Source of the DNA: Sphingobacteriaceae bacterium
GTDB taxonomy: Bacteria > Bacteroidota > Bacteroidia > Sphingobacteriales > Sphingobacteriaceae
Direction: 5' to 3'
NCBI GenBank assembly: GCA_014380615.1
Contig: JACMJM010000002.1
Coordinates: 62,001-126,000 of the forward strand
DNA: 64,000 bases
Shown: positions 44,383 to 54,249 of the stretch, piece by piece
How the letters are laid out: every line of letters starts with the position of its first letter
Numbering within the stretch: position 1 is the stretch's first letter
Notes under the pieces: generated by a model
What the model saw: the letters and a program-made list of their open reading frames with translations, nothing else
The model's database searches: none
What the model was told of the DNA's origin: nothing
Position numbers and translations under genes: made by a program

Positions 44383-46662
44383 TTAATATCTCATACTATA
44401 TTTTCCGGTTTCTTTAAGCTGGATAAAATCGGCCATTACTTTCAGGCTCTCATCTTGTATAAAATCGTTGTCTTGCTTTGGTGCCACTTCGCCTTTTTTC
44501 AAAGCTGGCAGGCCTTGTAAAGCACGGCGCTGATTTGTTCGGGCAAGATTAACAGCTTCCTGCTCGTCTCTCTCTTTTTTTAGCTGCGCTTCATTAAGCG
44601 TTACCGAGTTTTCGGCCTCGCGTTTTTTAAATTGTTGGATATCTTCCAGCAAATATTTGTACTCTGTAGATGTCTTCATACGTTGCTGGTGTTGTTTTGC
44701 CAATTGCGATTTAACTGAAGCAAGGTTGGCAACCGGACTAAAGGGTGCCGGTTTGATCATATCAAAAGGTAAAGCAGCAGGTTCAGAGCTTTCGCCATAT
44801 TTTTCCGCAGGGTAAATCATCGGGAACTCAATATCAGGAATAACTCCTTTATGCTGAGTGCTGCTTCCGTTGATGCGATAAAATTTCGCGATTGTAAGAT
44901 TAATCTGTCCAAATTTCGGGGTACCTGTATCTGAAGAATTACCGCCGATGGTTACTTTGGTACCATCTTTTGTGTTAGAATTTGATGCCGACGCACTCTT
45001 TGCTTTGAGAATTATTTCATCCAGAGTACTTACAAACTTCGACATGTCGATTGCCTGCTGAACAGTTCCTTTACCATACGTTTGGGTCCCCATGATAACT
45101 CCGCGCCCATAATCCTGAATAGCGGCCGCAAAAATTTCGGATGCGGAGGCACTAAACCGATCAATCATTACACCCATTGGGCCAGTCCAGGCAATAGCCT
45201 CATCATCATCTTGGTTGACTTCTGTTCTTCGTAAATCTTTTACCTGAACAACAGGTCCGGTTTTAATAAACAGACCGGTTAATTCAATTGCCTCAATTAA
45301 AGATCCGCCACCGTTGGTACGAAGATCAATAACAATACCGTCAACATTTTGCTGCTTTAAGGTATCAATGATTCTTCTTACATCGCGTGTAGTGCTTTTA
45401 TAATCCGGGTCGCCGGATTGATAGGCTCTGAAATCAAGATAAAATCCCGGAACATCAATAACACCAATTTTATAGGTTTTTCCCTCAGACACTACTGTTT
45501 TGATTGTCTTCTTAGCAGATTGCTCTTCCAGAATTACCTTATCACGTACAATAGAAATCACTTTTGGTTGCGATGAAAGCTCCTGGCCGGCAGGGATTAT
45601 TTTCAATCTTACTGTAGTGCCTTTAGGCCCCTTAATTTTTTGGACGGTATTATCGAGTCTCCATCCGATAACATCAATAAATTCGTCGTTGCCTTGCGCT
45701 ACCGCGATAATTCTATCGCCAGCGTTTAAAGTTTTCGCTTTAAATGCCGGACCGCCGGGCACTACCGACGCTACTTTTACCACTTCATTTTCGAGTTGTA
45801 AGGTGGCCCCGATTCCAGTAAAACTGCGGGCCATTTCTTCGTTAAACTCCTGAGCTTTTGTGGGAACAAGGTAGTTTGTATGCGGATCTACCGATTGTGT
45901 AAAGGCGTCCATCATGATCTGAAAAGCATCCTGACCATTTGTTTTTTGAGCTTGCGATAATAAGTTTTGGTATCTTTTCTTTAAAACATCTCTGTTTTTA
46001 GCTGCGGCGGTGTCTGCTGTGCTTTTCGCTGCCTCTGCTCCGTTTCTTCTTGGATCCTCTCCCTTAATCTTTATAGGCTGAATTCCTGACGTCGATCCGC
46101 CGCTGGCGATTCTCAAATTCAACAAATCATATTTTATCCTTTTGGACCAAAGTTGATTAGCTTCTTCAATTGAATTTAACCAAGGTAGTTTTTCACGATT
46201 GTAGACATATTCCTCTGATTTACTGAAGTCGTACGCCTTGCTAATCTGAGCAATTGAATAAGTTATGCGATCCTGATAGCGTTTTTGGAAGGTATTAAAT
46301 ATCAGGAAAAATGAACTTAAATCGCCTTCGCGTAACTGATTGTCAAGACTCTTGCGGAACTTTTCAAAGCTCTTCACATCTGAGGAAAGAAAATAATTAC
46401 GAGACGGATCCAGGCTATTGATGTATTTATCAAAGATTACGCTTGATAGGGAATCGTTAATTTTTATACGTTTATAGTGCAGCATTTCAATTGCCTTAAC
46501 CAACTCTTTAGCCACAATTTGCTGCTGCGGTTCCGGAGAAAGGTTATTAGAGCCCTCCACATTGGTATTGGTTGGTAAATTTGCTTTGCATGCGAAGGCT
46601 GCCACAATAAACAAAGCCAAAAATATTTTCTTCAGCATTTCCTTGAACGATTTAAAATCCAT
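44383..46662 (-). CDS. prc: tail-specific protease (C-terminal processing peptidase, S41, Prc)
   Basis: A roughly 759-residue lipoprotein protease. Signal ends at AAFAC, then an N-terminal helical domain and a PDZ domain (about 240-330: GIGATLQLENEVVKVASVVPGGPA). The S41 core has the serine in FSASASEIFA and the lysine in GTQTYGKGTVQQ. A C-terminal DUF3340-like region follows. It trims C-termini of periplasmic proteins. The ATG at 46662 is preferred over a TTG at 46671; an internal ATG at 46638 would leave the signal peptide intact and is a possible alternative. Confidence 0.92.
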   Translation of the reverse strand: MDFKSFKEMLKKIFLALFIVAAFACKANLPTNTNVEGSNNLSPEPQQQIVAKELVKAIEMLHYKRIKINDSLSSVIFDKYINSLDPSRNYFLSSDVKSFEKFRKSLDNQLREGDLSSFFLIFNTFQKRYQDRITYSIAQISKAYDFSKSEEYVYNREKLPWLNSIEEANQLWSKRIKYDLLNLRIASGGSTSGIQPIKIKGEDPRRNGAEAAKSTADTAAAKNRDVLKKRYQNLLSQAQKTNGQDAFQIMMDAFTQSVDPHTNYLVPTKAQEFNEEMARSFTGIGATLQLENEVVKVASVVPGGPAFKAKTLNAGDRIIAVAQGNDEFIDVIGWRLDNTVQKIKGPKGTTVRLKIIPAGQELSSQPKVISIVRDKVILEEQSAKKTIKTVVSEGKTYKIGVIDVPGFYLDFRAYQSGDPDYKSTTRDVRRIIDTLKQQNVDGIVIDLRTNGGGSLIEAIELTGLFIKTGPVVQVKDLRRTEVNQDDDEAIAWTGPMGVMIDRFSASASEIFAAAIQDYGRGVIMGTQTYGKGTVQQAIDMSKFVSTLDEIILKAKSASASNSNTKDGTKVTIGGNSSDTGTPKFGQINLTIAKFYRINGSSTQHKGVIPDIEFPMIYPAEKYGESSEPAALPFDMIKPAPFSPVANLASVKSQLAKQHQQRMKTSTEYKYLLEDIQQFKKREAENSVTLNEAQLKKERDEQEAVNLARTNQRRALQGLPALKKGEVAPKQDNDFIQDESLKVMADFIQLKETGKYSMRY

Positions 46663-46712
46663 TTGTATCAACTCTCTCGAAAAATTATACCAGAGTCTGT
46701 AATTAAATAAAA

Positions 46713-46738
46713 AAGAGACAGTTTTGTTACTGCCTCTT
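46713..46738 (-). terminator. intrinsic terminator between TPR gene and protease gene
   Basis: On the minus strand AAGAGGCAG, loop TAACAAAA, then CTGTCTCTT (one G-U pair), followed by TTTTTATTTAATT. It lies about 90 bases past the stop of the TPR gene at 46826 and about 50 bases before the protease start. Confidence 0.65.
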
Positions 46739-46825
46739 CTGTTAACAAGTATAATCCAAAAATAGTATTTATAAAACAGTATTAATTACCACTTATAAAT
46801 AATATTGCTTTTAGACGACAGCGCA

Positions 46826-47887
46826 CTACAACTTGTTGGTTTTTATCCAACTTTCTCTAAACCGGCTATATTTATCAAGTGCGGCACCCGCCGCCGGATA
46901 ATCTCCTAACTGGCTATACATATCGCCCAGATCGGCATTAATTTCAACCAGTTTAACCAGATAATTATTTCTCAGCGCAAGCTGTTCGGCTTGTTTGTAA
47001 TCCTTCAAAGCATCGGCATGTTCGCCCAACGCATTTTTTACTTTCCCCAGACCTGTTAAGCTGGTTATCATCGCCTGATTATCCGCCAGTTTTGCAGCCA
47101 TAATCTGCGACTGGATAAAAAACCATTTTGCCTCCGAGTAACGCTTTTGGTAGAAATATAATTCGGCCAGGTTTTGGAAGCAACTCATTCGTCCCCATTT
47201 GTTGCCTGTTCGGCGAAATAAGGGAAAAGCTTTTCGCAGGATAAGATTCTCGCTCTCCTTAAACTTTTTTTGCTGAAACTTAATCCAGGCGATATCGAGG
47301 TATGCCTGAGCCGCAGCCGCGGTTTTATTTTGACTCAAACTGGCCGTTATAAATTGTCCGGCATATTTTATAGCCTGGTCATACTGCTGATCCGTTTTGT
47401 AAATAGCCATTAAATTCTGGGAGATCTTCGCTATACCCGGATTATCTTTTAGAATCTCCCTAAGGCGCAACGCCTCATTGAAGTTGTCAATCGCCTTTTC
47501 ACGCTGGCCATAGCGTCCATAATATACGCCGTAGGTGGTATACACAAGTGCCTGACTTTTCAAATCACGAACTCGTATATATTCTGTCAACGCTTCTTCC
47601 AGTGTGCCGATTAAATTGGCGTCGGGCTCTACCGCGGTTTCGGTTTTTAGTAAAATGGTGTTAAGGATTATAATATTTTGGCGATTTTTGAAATCGACCT
47701 GTTCAGTAACTTTCTTTTTTAGTCTTTCGGAAACTAAAAGTCTGTTTAGCAGGGCAGAATCAACCGGAGGTGGTAAAACTAAAACTGGCGGCCCTATTAA
47801 ACCGTTCTTTCTAACACTTAATGTATCAGCGAAAGCTGGTTGAAAAATAAAGGCCAGTAATACAATACAAAAAAAATTCTTCATCAT
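46826..47887 (-). CDS. exported TPR protein, paralogue of its upstream neighbour
   Basis: A 353-residue protein with a signal peptide (FFCIVLLAFIFQPAFA) and TPR units from about residue 85 to 340 (QALVYTTYGVYYGRYGQ; AKISQNLMAIYKTDQQ; RMSCFQNLAELYFYQ). It shares extended similarity with the TPR protein at 47944-49176: both contain QKRYSEAKWFFIQ, then ITSL..LG-(K/R)-VK and a D(A/N)L-KDxK/AKRDFKEA type segment. This indicates a tandem duplication. No membrane anchor. Part of the cyanophycinase-peptidase-TPR-TPR string, but no biochemical link is shown. Confidence 0.8.
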   Translation of the reverse strand: MMKNFFCIVLLAFIFQPAFADTLSVRKNGLIGPPVLVLPPPVDSALLNRLLVSERLKKKVTEQVDFKNRQNIIILNTILLKTETAVEPDANLIGTLEEALTEYIRVRDLKSQALVYTTYGVYYGRYGQREKAIDNFNEALRLREILKDNPGIAKISQNLMAIYKTDQQYDQAIKYAGQFITASLSQNKTAAAAQAYLDIAWIKFQQKKFKESENLILRKAFPLFRRTGNKWGRMSCFQNLAELYFYQKRYSEAKWFFIQSQIMAAKLADNQAMITSLTGLGKVKNALGEHADALKDYKQAEQLALRNNYLVKLVEINADLGDMYSQLGDYPAAGAALDKYSRFRESWIKTNKL

Positions 47888-47943
47888 ACACGTATCCTTA
47901 CAGGCAGCCGCAAAGATAAGATTTGAAAGTCCGTTGGTTCTTC

Positions 47944-49176
47944 TTATTTTATCCGTTTTAAAACTAATAATATCACAACCAGAATTAAAATCGCTGCCGC
48001 TATGAGTTTTATTATTTGAAAACTATCTGCTTTAGATGACGCCGTCGCTGATTTGCTTTCCTTTTTTGATTCACTTAATTTCACACTGGCCGTTCTGGCC
48101 GATTCGGCTTGCGCATTAGAATATTTATTTAAAGAGTCGGTTAATTCGGCCGAAAGGCCTGCCGCATTCTCTGCCCCCAACTCGTTACCCATCCTATCAT
48201 ACAAAAAAGCATAGGCATCTTTTACGTTGGCTTGCAAAAATAAATTATTGCGTCTGTCGGCTAATGTTTGAGCTTCTTTAAAGTCGCGTTTTGCCAGATT
48301 ATAATCACCTATAGTGGTTTTAACTCGCCCAAGATTTATTAAGGATGTAATAATTCCTTCTATATCATTTAAAGACCGTGCCTGAGTGTTGGCTTGTATA
48401 AAAAACCATTTAGCTTCCGAATATCGTTTTTGACTGAAATATATTTTACCCAATACATCAAAACAACCCACCCGGCCGGCGGCGTATCCGGTAGACCGGA
48501 AAAAAGGCAGGGCACTGTTTAAAATCAAACTTTCGCCGGTTTTGTACTGTTTCCGCCTGCGATGTATTTCGGCTTGCTTAACGTACGAAAGAGCCAGGCC
48601 TGTTTTATTTTCAAGAGATTCGTATTGTTTTACGGCATACGAAACATCGTTGGTAGCCTTAGTTAATTCATTTTGTATTAAGGCGATATCCGCAAGGTGA
48701 AGGCTAATATTTGCCGCGTCACTATTATTTTGAGCAGTTTCATGAAGCTTATGGGCAGCCTGGTAGTACTTAACGGCATCTTTCCAGAGGGCGTTTTTTT
48801 CATAAAACCTGGCCATTTGAACCATCACTTCCGCTTTGGAAACGTTATTGCCGCTTGCGGTATATATTTTTTCGGCAGTAAGAAGTTCCGAAAATGCCTG
48901 CTTGCTGTTCCCGGTTTTAAACAGCGAGGAGGCCATTTCCACACGTACATCGGCCACCCAATTTTCATCCTGGGCAAGTGTTCTTAATGAAAGAGCTTTT
49001 TTTAACAGCTCGAGTGAGGTTGTTGGGTTTTTTGTTCGCTTAGCTTGCCGCTGATAAAATAACGCGTCTTTTGGCTCGACGGTTATGATATATTTTATCG
49101 TATCTGCTACAGGTTCTTGAGCGTTTACGCATTTAAAAGTAAGAAGGAAAAAAAGAAATAAAAAAACCCTGGTCAT
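47944..49176 (-). CDS. exported TPR protein with C-terminal membrane helix, coupled to the peptidase gene
   Basis: A 410-residue protein: signal peptide MTRVFLFLFFLLTFKCVNAQ, TPR units (about 45-330, including QKRYSEAKWFFIQ) and a C-terminal membrane helix (IIKLIAAAILILVVILLVLK) with a basic end. Its ATG at 49176 overlaps the peptidase stop (TGATG), so translation is coupled to that gene. An in-frame TTG at 49269 would put a non-signal segment before the signal peptide, so I reject it. It is paralogous to the next gene. Confidence 0.82.
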   Translation of the reverse strand: MTRVFLFLFFLLTFKCVNAQEPVADTIKYIITVEPKDALFYQRQAKRTKNPTTSLELLKKALSLRTLAQDENWVADVRVEMASSLFKTGNSKQAFSELLTAEKIYTASGNNVSKAEVMVQMARFYEKNALWKDAVKYYQAAHKLHETAQNNSDAANISLHLADIALIQNELTKATNDVSYAVKQYESLENKTGLALSYVKQAEIHRRRKQYKTGESLILNSALPFFRSTGYAAGRVGCFDVLGKIYFSQKRYSEAKWFFIQANTQARSLNDIEGIITSLINLGRVKTTIGDYNLAKRDFKEAQTLADRRNNLFLQANVKDAYAFLYDRMGNELGAENAAGLSAELTDSLNKYSNAQAESARTASVKLSESKKESKSATASSKADSFQIIKLIAAAILILVVILLVLKRIK

Positions 49177-50024
49177 CAAGTAAAAGTAACCGGCTCTTTG
49201 TCGTAATATGCCCAAACCATATATGGATGAGAGTCCGTGTGATAAATTTCTGCATTTGAAGATATACAAATTACTCCGGCAAAACCATCAAAATCCTTCA
49301 ATTCATTCATAGATTTATCGCAAGCTTCTTTTAAAGTAAAGCCGTCGATCATTCTGGTTGCGATTTTGGCGGCCAGGGCTCCGCTCACAATGTCTTCTCC
49401 CACGCCGGTACAAGATACTCCTACAAAATCATTTGCGTAGTTGCCCGCAACGGTTGCAGAATCGCTTACCCGGCCCGGAATTTCAAATCCTTTACCGCCT
49501 GTAGATGTGGCTGCCGCCAAGTTTCCATCCTTATCTATCGCAACGCAACCCACGGTTCCCTTTCGAAGAGATTCGGTTAACTTCTTCAAATATTGTTGCT
49601 TACGCTCATCTGTCTGGGAATCAAAGTAATGAAAGTCGTGTTCTCGTGCGAAATTTCCGGCTTCATTACCACTCAATACCTTGTCTTCAAAGTCCATTAG
49701 TTTTTGGGCTACAAAGATCGGGTTCTTAACATCTTCTATATTGATTACTCCCGAAAACTTTTTAGATACTCCATCCATTAACGATGCGCTTAAACGAATT
49801 TTTCCGTCGCTTTGAATTTGTGATCCTAATCCTGCGTTAAATAATGAGCAATCTTCGAGCAGCGATACTCCGTAAGCAACCGTTTCTAACGCGTTATGGC
49901 TCTGTAAGTAACTATGCGCTTTTGTTACGATCTCCTTCAACGCATCTTGCTTAGCAACTTTTACCTCTTCACTGTCAAACGACTCACTAAAAAAACCCCC
50001 ATGAATTATCACTTTTGCTTCCAT
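49176..50024 (-). CDS. isoaspartyl peptidase/L-asparaginase, N-terminal nucleophile hydrolase
   Basis: A 282-residue member of the plant-type asparaginase/isoaspartyl peptidase family. The nucleophile is Thr157 in GTVGCVAID, freed by self-cleavage. FNAGLGSQIQ and GNYANDF are family patterns. It cleaves beta-aspartyl dipeptides, which is the step after cyanophycinase, since cyanophycinase releases beta-Asp-Arg. It abuts cphB (start at 50024, cphB stop at 50025) and overlaps the TPR gene start by one base. Confidence 0.92.
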   Translation of the reverse strand: MEAKVIIHGGFFSESFDSEEVKVAKQDALKEIVTKAHSYLQSHNALETVAYGVSLLEDCSLFNAGLGSQIQSDGKIRLSASLMDGVSKKFSGVINIEDVKNPIFVAQKLMDFEDKVLSGNEAGNFAREHDFHYFDSQTDERKQQYLKKLTESLRKGTVGCVAIDKDGNLAAATSTGGKGFEIPGRVSDSATVAGNYANDFVGVSCTGVGEDIVSGALAAKIATRMIDGFTLKEACDKSMNELKDFDGFAGVICISSNAEIYHTDSHPYMVWAYYDKEPVTFT

Positions 50025-50933
50025 TTAATCTTTTCTTTTCGTCCCCGAATAAATATCTTCCTCTACTTTAATCGATTTGTTTATGATAAGCTCGTGCTTA
50101 TGAAGATCGTATTTGTCGAAAATAGACATTACATGCACCCTTAAATTATCAATAGAAACAGGGGCTCCGATTTCAACATCATAAATATTTGTTTCGCTGA
50201 TATATCTACCATCCACCAGTATAGTTAAACCTGATCCAATGGCCTCGAGGCAAAAACCTTCGGTTATTAATAATCCGGCATCTTCTCCTAAGCCTATTCC
50301 CAACATTCCCGGATTACTGGCAACCGCATACAAGAGTCGTCCGATTCTGCCCCGTTGTACAAAATGCGTGTCAATTATCACATCATCAATAAAGCCAAGC
50401 CCACCGGTAATTTGTACTTCACCTTTTATCAACGCTTCGCTGCTGCTACCCCGGTATATCATATTCGACGAAGCGGCCGCAGCACCGGCCGAAGTACCCG
50501 CTATAACAAAGTTGCCCTCTATGTATCTTGTTTTGAGTATGCGTAAAAGTTCTGTACCGCCGAAAATCGCGCTTAACCTTAGTTGATCGCCGCCCGAAAA
50601 CATAATAACATCCGCCTTTTTAACACGTTCAAGCGCATCAGCAGAATTGGCTTCTTCCCGGGCTCGAATATCTAAAACATGTACGTTGTTAACCTGAAGC
50701 TGGTTAAAAGATTTAATATACTCCGCACCAACGAGGTCAGGTATCTTCGAAGCAGTAGTAATCACCTCAACCACAGAATCAGCTCCTTTACCCGATTCTG
50801 TTATGATTCGCCTCAAAATACCCTTCTCAAAAAATTTAACATAATGCGGATGACTTATATTCTCGTTGTAACTTAACGAGCTTCCCAGATCTACCGCGCC
50901 TCCAATAATTATCAGCTTTCCTTTTGGGATCAT
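50025..50933 (-). CDS. cphB: cyanophycinase
   Basis: A 302-residue serine peptidase of the cyanophycinase family (S51-like). The serine is Ser148 in IAGTSAGAAAASS, with FSGGDQLRLS (112-121) and the family segment GGLGFIDDVIIDTHF. It hydrolyses cyanophycin, a storage polymer of aspartate with arginine side chains, to beta-Asp-Arg dipeptides. cphA is divergent 289 bases upstream and the dipeptide hydrolase follows, making a complete breakdown route. Confidence 0.93.
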   Translation of the reverse strand: MIPKGKLIIIGGAVDLGSSLSYNENISHPHYVKFFEKGILRRIITESGKGADSVVEVITTASKIPDLVGAEYIKSFNQLQVNNVHVLDIRAREEANSADALERVKKADVIMFSGGDQLRLSAIFGGTELLRILKTRYIEGNFVIAGTSAGAAAASSNMIYRGSSSEALIKGEVQITGGLGFIDDVIIDTHFVQRGRIGRLLYAVASNPGMLGIGLGEDAGLLITEGFCLEAIGSGLTILVDGRYISETNIYDVEIGAPVSIDNLRVHVMSIFDKYDLHKHELIINKSIKVEEDIYSGTKRKD

Positions 50934-51222
50934 ATTTTAAAAATAACACTTCTAATATATCAAAAATGAACCCAATAAGTTTTTACACATCAGGTAAAAC
51001 CGTTTATAAATTCCTGTGGTTATGCTCTTTTAATGATAAAGCAAAACACTCAATAATGAAACCATCAGATACACCGCATAATTAATAAAAAGATAACCTG
51101 CGTTTGATCGCTTCGTTACAAGTAAGCTTAAATTTTACCCTGATGAAACCTGCACGAGCTTAGCCCCGGCAAATGAGTAAGATAGCTGGCGGGTTACTAT
51201 TAAAAAACACTTATTATTCAAA

Positions 51223-53847
51223 ATGAAAATCCTAAACATTCAAGCACTTAGAGGGCCCAACATTTGGTCGATAAGACGCCGCAAACTGATTCAAATGCGC
51301 CTTGATTTAGAAGATTTGGAATATAAACCTACTAATGAAATTCCCGGCTTTCGCGAACGGCTCGAAAAGCTGCTTCCCAGCTTATATACACATCACTGCT
51401 CGCCCGGATACGATGGCGGTTTTTTTGAACGTGTAGATGAAGGCACCTGGATGGGCCATGTGGTAGAGCATATCGCCCTCGAAATCCAGACCCTCGCCGG
51501 AATGGATACTGGCTTCGGTCGAACACGGAGTACAAAAATCAAGGGTATCTATAATGTAGTTTTTGCTTTTGTAGAAGAAAGCGTAGGTATTTACGCAGCC
51601 AAAAAAGCAGTAGAAATTGCGGAGGCCCTAATAACCGCTGAGGAGTATCATCTTGAAGGTGATATTATCGAGATGCGAAAAATGCGGGATCGGGAGCGTT
51701 TCGGGCCAAGTACCGGAGCCATTGTAGATGAGGCAGTAGCACGCGACATTCCTTTCATCCGATTAAATTCCGCGTCTCTGGTTCAGCTAGGCTACGGTAA
51801 GAACCAAATCCGGTTCAGGGCTACGCTAACTGATAAAACTAGCAGCATAGCTGTAGATATAGCCGGAAATAAAGATGATACAAAACGGTTATTAAAAGAA
51901 CAGGCGATTCCGGTAGCAGAAGGAGCGGCGATTAGCAGAGAGGAAGATTTGAAACGCGTGATAGATAACATCGGCTTCCCCCTGGTTTTTAAACCGCTAA
52001 ACGGCAACCATGGGAAAGGAGCCAGCATAAATGTAAAAACAGAACTTGACGCAGTTGAAGCGTTTCGTTATGCGCAAAAGTATTCTAAAAAAGTAATCGT
52101 AGAACGCTTTGTGGCTGGTAATGATTTTAGAGTTTTAGTGATAAACAATAAAATGGTAGCCGCGGCCAAGCGGGTTCCCGCTCATATAACAGGCGACGGT
52201 GAAAAGTCAATTCAGGAACTTATAACTATCGAAAATCAGGATCCCAGAAGAGGTTACGGGCATGAAAATGTATTAACGCTGATAACAGTAGACCGAGACA
52301 CCCTCGACTTGCTTAAAAAATATAATTACACACTCAACAGCATTCCTCCCCGCAATGAAATTGTCTATTTAAAATCAACTGCCAACTTGAGTACCGGGGG
52401 CACTTCTATTGATGTAACCGATATTGTTCATCCTCACAATATTTTCGTTTGCGAACGCATAGCAAAAGTGATAGGCCTGGATATTTGCGGAATAGATATT
52501 ATGGCCGACAACCTTTCGCAACCACTCGAAGAAATTGGTGGCGTGGTATTGGAAGTGAACGCCGCTCCCGGTTTCCGCATGCACCTGGCACCTAGTGAAG
52601 GGCAGCCAAGAAATGTAGCTGCACCGGTACTCGAAATGATGTATCCTCCGGGAAAATCTTCGCGCATTCCCATCATCGCGATAACCGGCACCAACGGAAA
52701 AACTACAACAACAAGGCTGATTGCTCATATTATCAAAAATAACGGCTACAGGGTGGGCTTCACTACGTCAGACGGGATCTACATTCAAAACACCCTGATG
52801 ACCAAAGGCGATACCACCGGACCAGTAAGTGCCGAGTTTGTTTTAAAAGACCCCACTGTAGAATTTGCCGTGCTGGAAACCGCAAGAGGAGGAATTTTGC
52901 GGGCCGGTTTAGCCTTTAGCCAATGCGACATTGCCGTGCTAACTAACATTCAGGAAGATCATCTCGGAATATCGGATATCCATAATCTCGATGACTTAAC
53001 GCGCGTAAAACAAGTGGTGATCGAATCGGTAAAAAACGACGGATGGGCAGTATTAAACGCGGATAATGATTATTGCGTGCGAGTTGGTAAAGAGACGACC
53101 CACTGCAACGTTGCTTACTTTAGTATGAGCGAAAACAATCCGGTGGTAGATGAACACTGTAAAGCCGGAGGCGTAGCGGCCTTTTGCGATAACGGCTATT
53201 TTATCATAAAAAAAGGCGACTGGAAGATTAAACTGGCTAAAACTACTCATGTTCCCATCACATTTAATGGCACGGTAAGTTTTATGATTCAAAATGCGCT
53301 TGCCGCGAGTTTAGCCGCATTTCTCTGGGGATTTAAAACAGAAGACATCCGTACCTCGCTTGAAACCTTTTCGCCCTCGCCCGCCCATACCCCAGGCAGG
53401 ATGAACCTATTCGAATTCAAAGACTATAAAATACTGGTTGATTATGCGCATAATCCCGACGGGCTTAAAGGGATACAAGGATTTTTGAATAGCGTAAACG
53501 CATCATTTTATACAGGCATTATTTCGGGCACCGGAGACAGACGCGATGATGACATCCGCGAGATGGGGCGCCAGGCCGCAAAAATGTTTGACGAAGTAGT
53601 AATTTGTCAGGAAAAGTATTTGAGGGGAAGAACCCGCGAGCAGATTATAAACTTGCTGGTTGAAGGCCTCACCGAGGTTAAGCCGGATATCATTTATAGA
53701 ATTATGGAAAACAGCAAACAGGCCTGGGAGTATGTAATCGGGAAAATAATGCCCGGAGAATTGCTTACCATTACCAGTAACTCAATCCTGGATGCTTATC
53801 AAAGGGTTAAACATCATCAGGATACAGAGCTTCCTGAAAAAATTTAA
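51223..53847 (+). CDS. cphA: cyanophycin synthetase
   Basis: An 874-residue CphA. It has an N-terminal domain (MKILNIQALRGPNIWSIRR), an ATP-grasp domain (about 205-475; GFPLVFKPLNGNHGKGASI, VIVERFVAGNDFRVLVI) and a Mur ligase-type domain with P-loop ITGTNGKTTTTR (about 487). Mur motifs include ILVDYAHNPDGL. It adds Asp to the backbone and Arg to the side chain using ATP. Length matches the usual 870-900. It is divergent from cphB, and a strong terminator follows at 53941-53967. Confidence 0.96.
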   Translation: MKILNIQALRGPNIWSIRRRKLIQMRLDLEDLEYKPTNEIPGFRERLEKLLPSLYTHHCSPGYDGGFFERVDEGTWMGHVVEHIALEIQTLAGMDTGFGRTRSTKIKGIYNVVFAFVEESVGIYAAKKAVEIAEALITAEEYHLEGDIIEMRKMRDRERFGPSTGAIVDEAVARDIPFIRLNSASLVQLGYGKNQIRFRATLTDKTSSIAVDIAGNKDDTKRLLKEQAIPVAEGAAISREEDLKRVIDNIGFPLVFKPLNGNHGKGASINVKTELDAVEAFRYAQKYSKKVIVERFVAGNDFRVLVINNKMVAAAKRVPAHITGDGEKSIQELITIENQDPRRGYGHENVLTLITVDRDTLDLLKKYNYTLNSIPPRNEIVYLKSTANLSTGGTSIDVTDIVHPHNIFVCERIAKVIGLDICGIDIMADNLSQPLEEIGGVVLEVNAAPGFRMHLAPSEGQPRNVAAPVLEMMYPPGKSSRIPIIAITGTNGKTTTTRLIAHIIKNNGYRVGFTTSDGIYIQNTLMTKGDTTGPVSAEFVLKDPTVEFAVLETARGGILRAGLAFSQCDIAVLTNIQEDHLGISDIHNLDDLTRVKQVVIESVKNDGWAVLNADNDYCVRVGKETTHCNVAYFSMSENNPVVDEHCKAGGVAAFCDNGYFIIKKGDWKIKLAKTTHVPITFNGTVSFMIQNALAASLAAFLWGFKTEDIRTSLETFSPSPAHTPGRMNLFEFKDYKILVDYAHNPDGLKGIQGFLNSVNASFYTGIISGTGDRRDDDIREMGRQAAKMFDEVVICQEKYLRGRTREQIINLLVEGLTEVKPDIIYRIMENSKQAWEYVIGKIMPGELLTITSNSILDAYQRVKHHQDTELPEKI

Positions 53848-53940
53848 AAAAAAATTAATACTTAGAAAACAAATCGAAATACAGGGCGTTATCTATATAA
53901 ACCAAGTAAAATTGGTTTAATTGTGATAAGGTTTAGGTTG

Positions 53941-53967
53941 AAGCGTCCCGGCTAGTTTGGGACGCTT
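53941..53967. terminator. bidirectional intrinsic terminator after cphA
   Basis: AAGCGTCCC (53941-53949) and GGGACGCTT (53959-53967) pair perfectly around a nine-base loop, followed by TATTTTTA on the plus strand. It also lies just past the stop of the small membrane protein (minus, 53973) and can end both. Confidence 0.85.
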
Positions 53968-53972
53968 TATTT

Positions 53973-54158
53973 TTATAGATTATTTTTTCCTCTTACAATA
54001 ACATTAACGAAAAATCCTGCCGTTAATAGTCCTAAAAGTGCCCCTAATAACATCCAAGCGATAGAACCGGTAACAACCCAGGCGGTTGCTACGCCGCAAA
54101 TTACCGCCAATAAAAAATATATTCCGTAATCCTGATTATCTTTTTCCTGTGCTCCCAT
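53973..54158 (-). CDS. small two-helix membrane protein
   Basis: A 61-residue protein starting at ATG 54158 (MGAQEKDNQDYG) with two hydrophobic helices (about residues 12-27 and 32-54: GSIAWMLLGALLGLLTAGFF) and a basic tail. It resembles small AtpZ/AtpI-like or DUF-type membrane proteins of Bacteroidota, but I cannot name the family. A longer in-frame start at 54215 would add an unsupported cysteine-rich segment. Confidence 0.6.
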   Translation of the reverse strand: MGAQEKDNQDYGIYFLLAVICGVATAWVVTGSIAWMLLGALLGLLTAGFFVNVIVRGKNNL

Positions 54159-54223
54159 TTTATCTTTTTTTCCAAAAGTAAGAAATGTTGCGAAAAAGCA
54201 TGAAAAAGCACACATAAAAAAAA

Positions 54224-54249
54224 CCGCCGTATGTTTCAGTATACGGCGG
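54224..54249 (-). terminator. intrinsic terminator of the ahpC-ahpD unit
   Basis: On the minus strand CCGCCGTAT, loop of eight, ATACGGCGG, then eight T: positions 54249-54216. It lies 138 bases past the AhpD-like stop at 54387 and just before the small membrane protein gene. Confidence 0.8.

Noticed and set aside
53898-53919. eight-base hairpin just before the cphA terminator
   Set aside because: Short and A/T-rich, with no T-run; the strong terminator at 53941-53967 explains the end of cphA.
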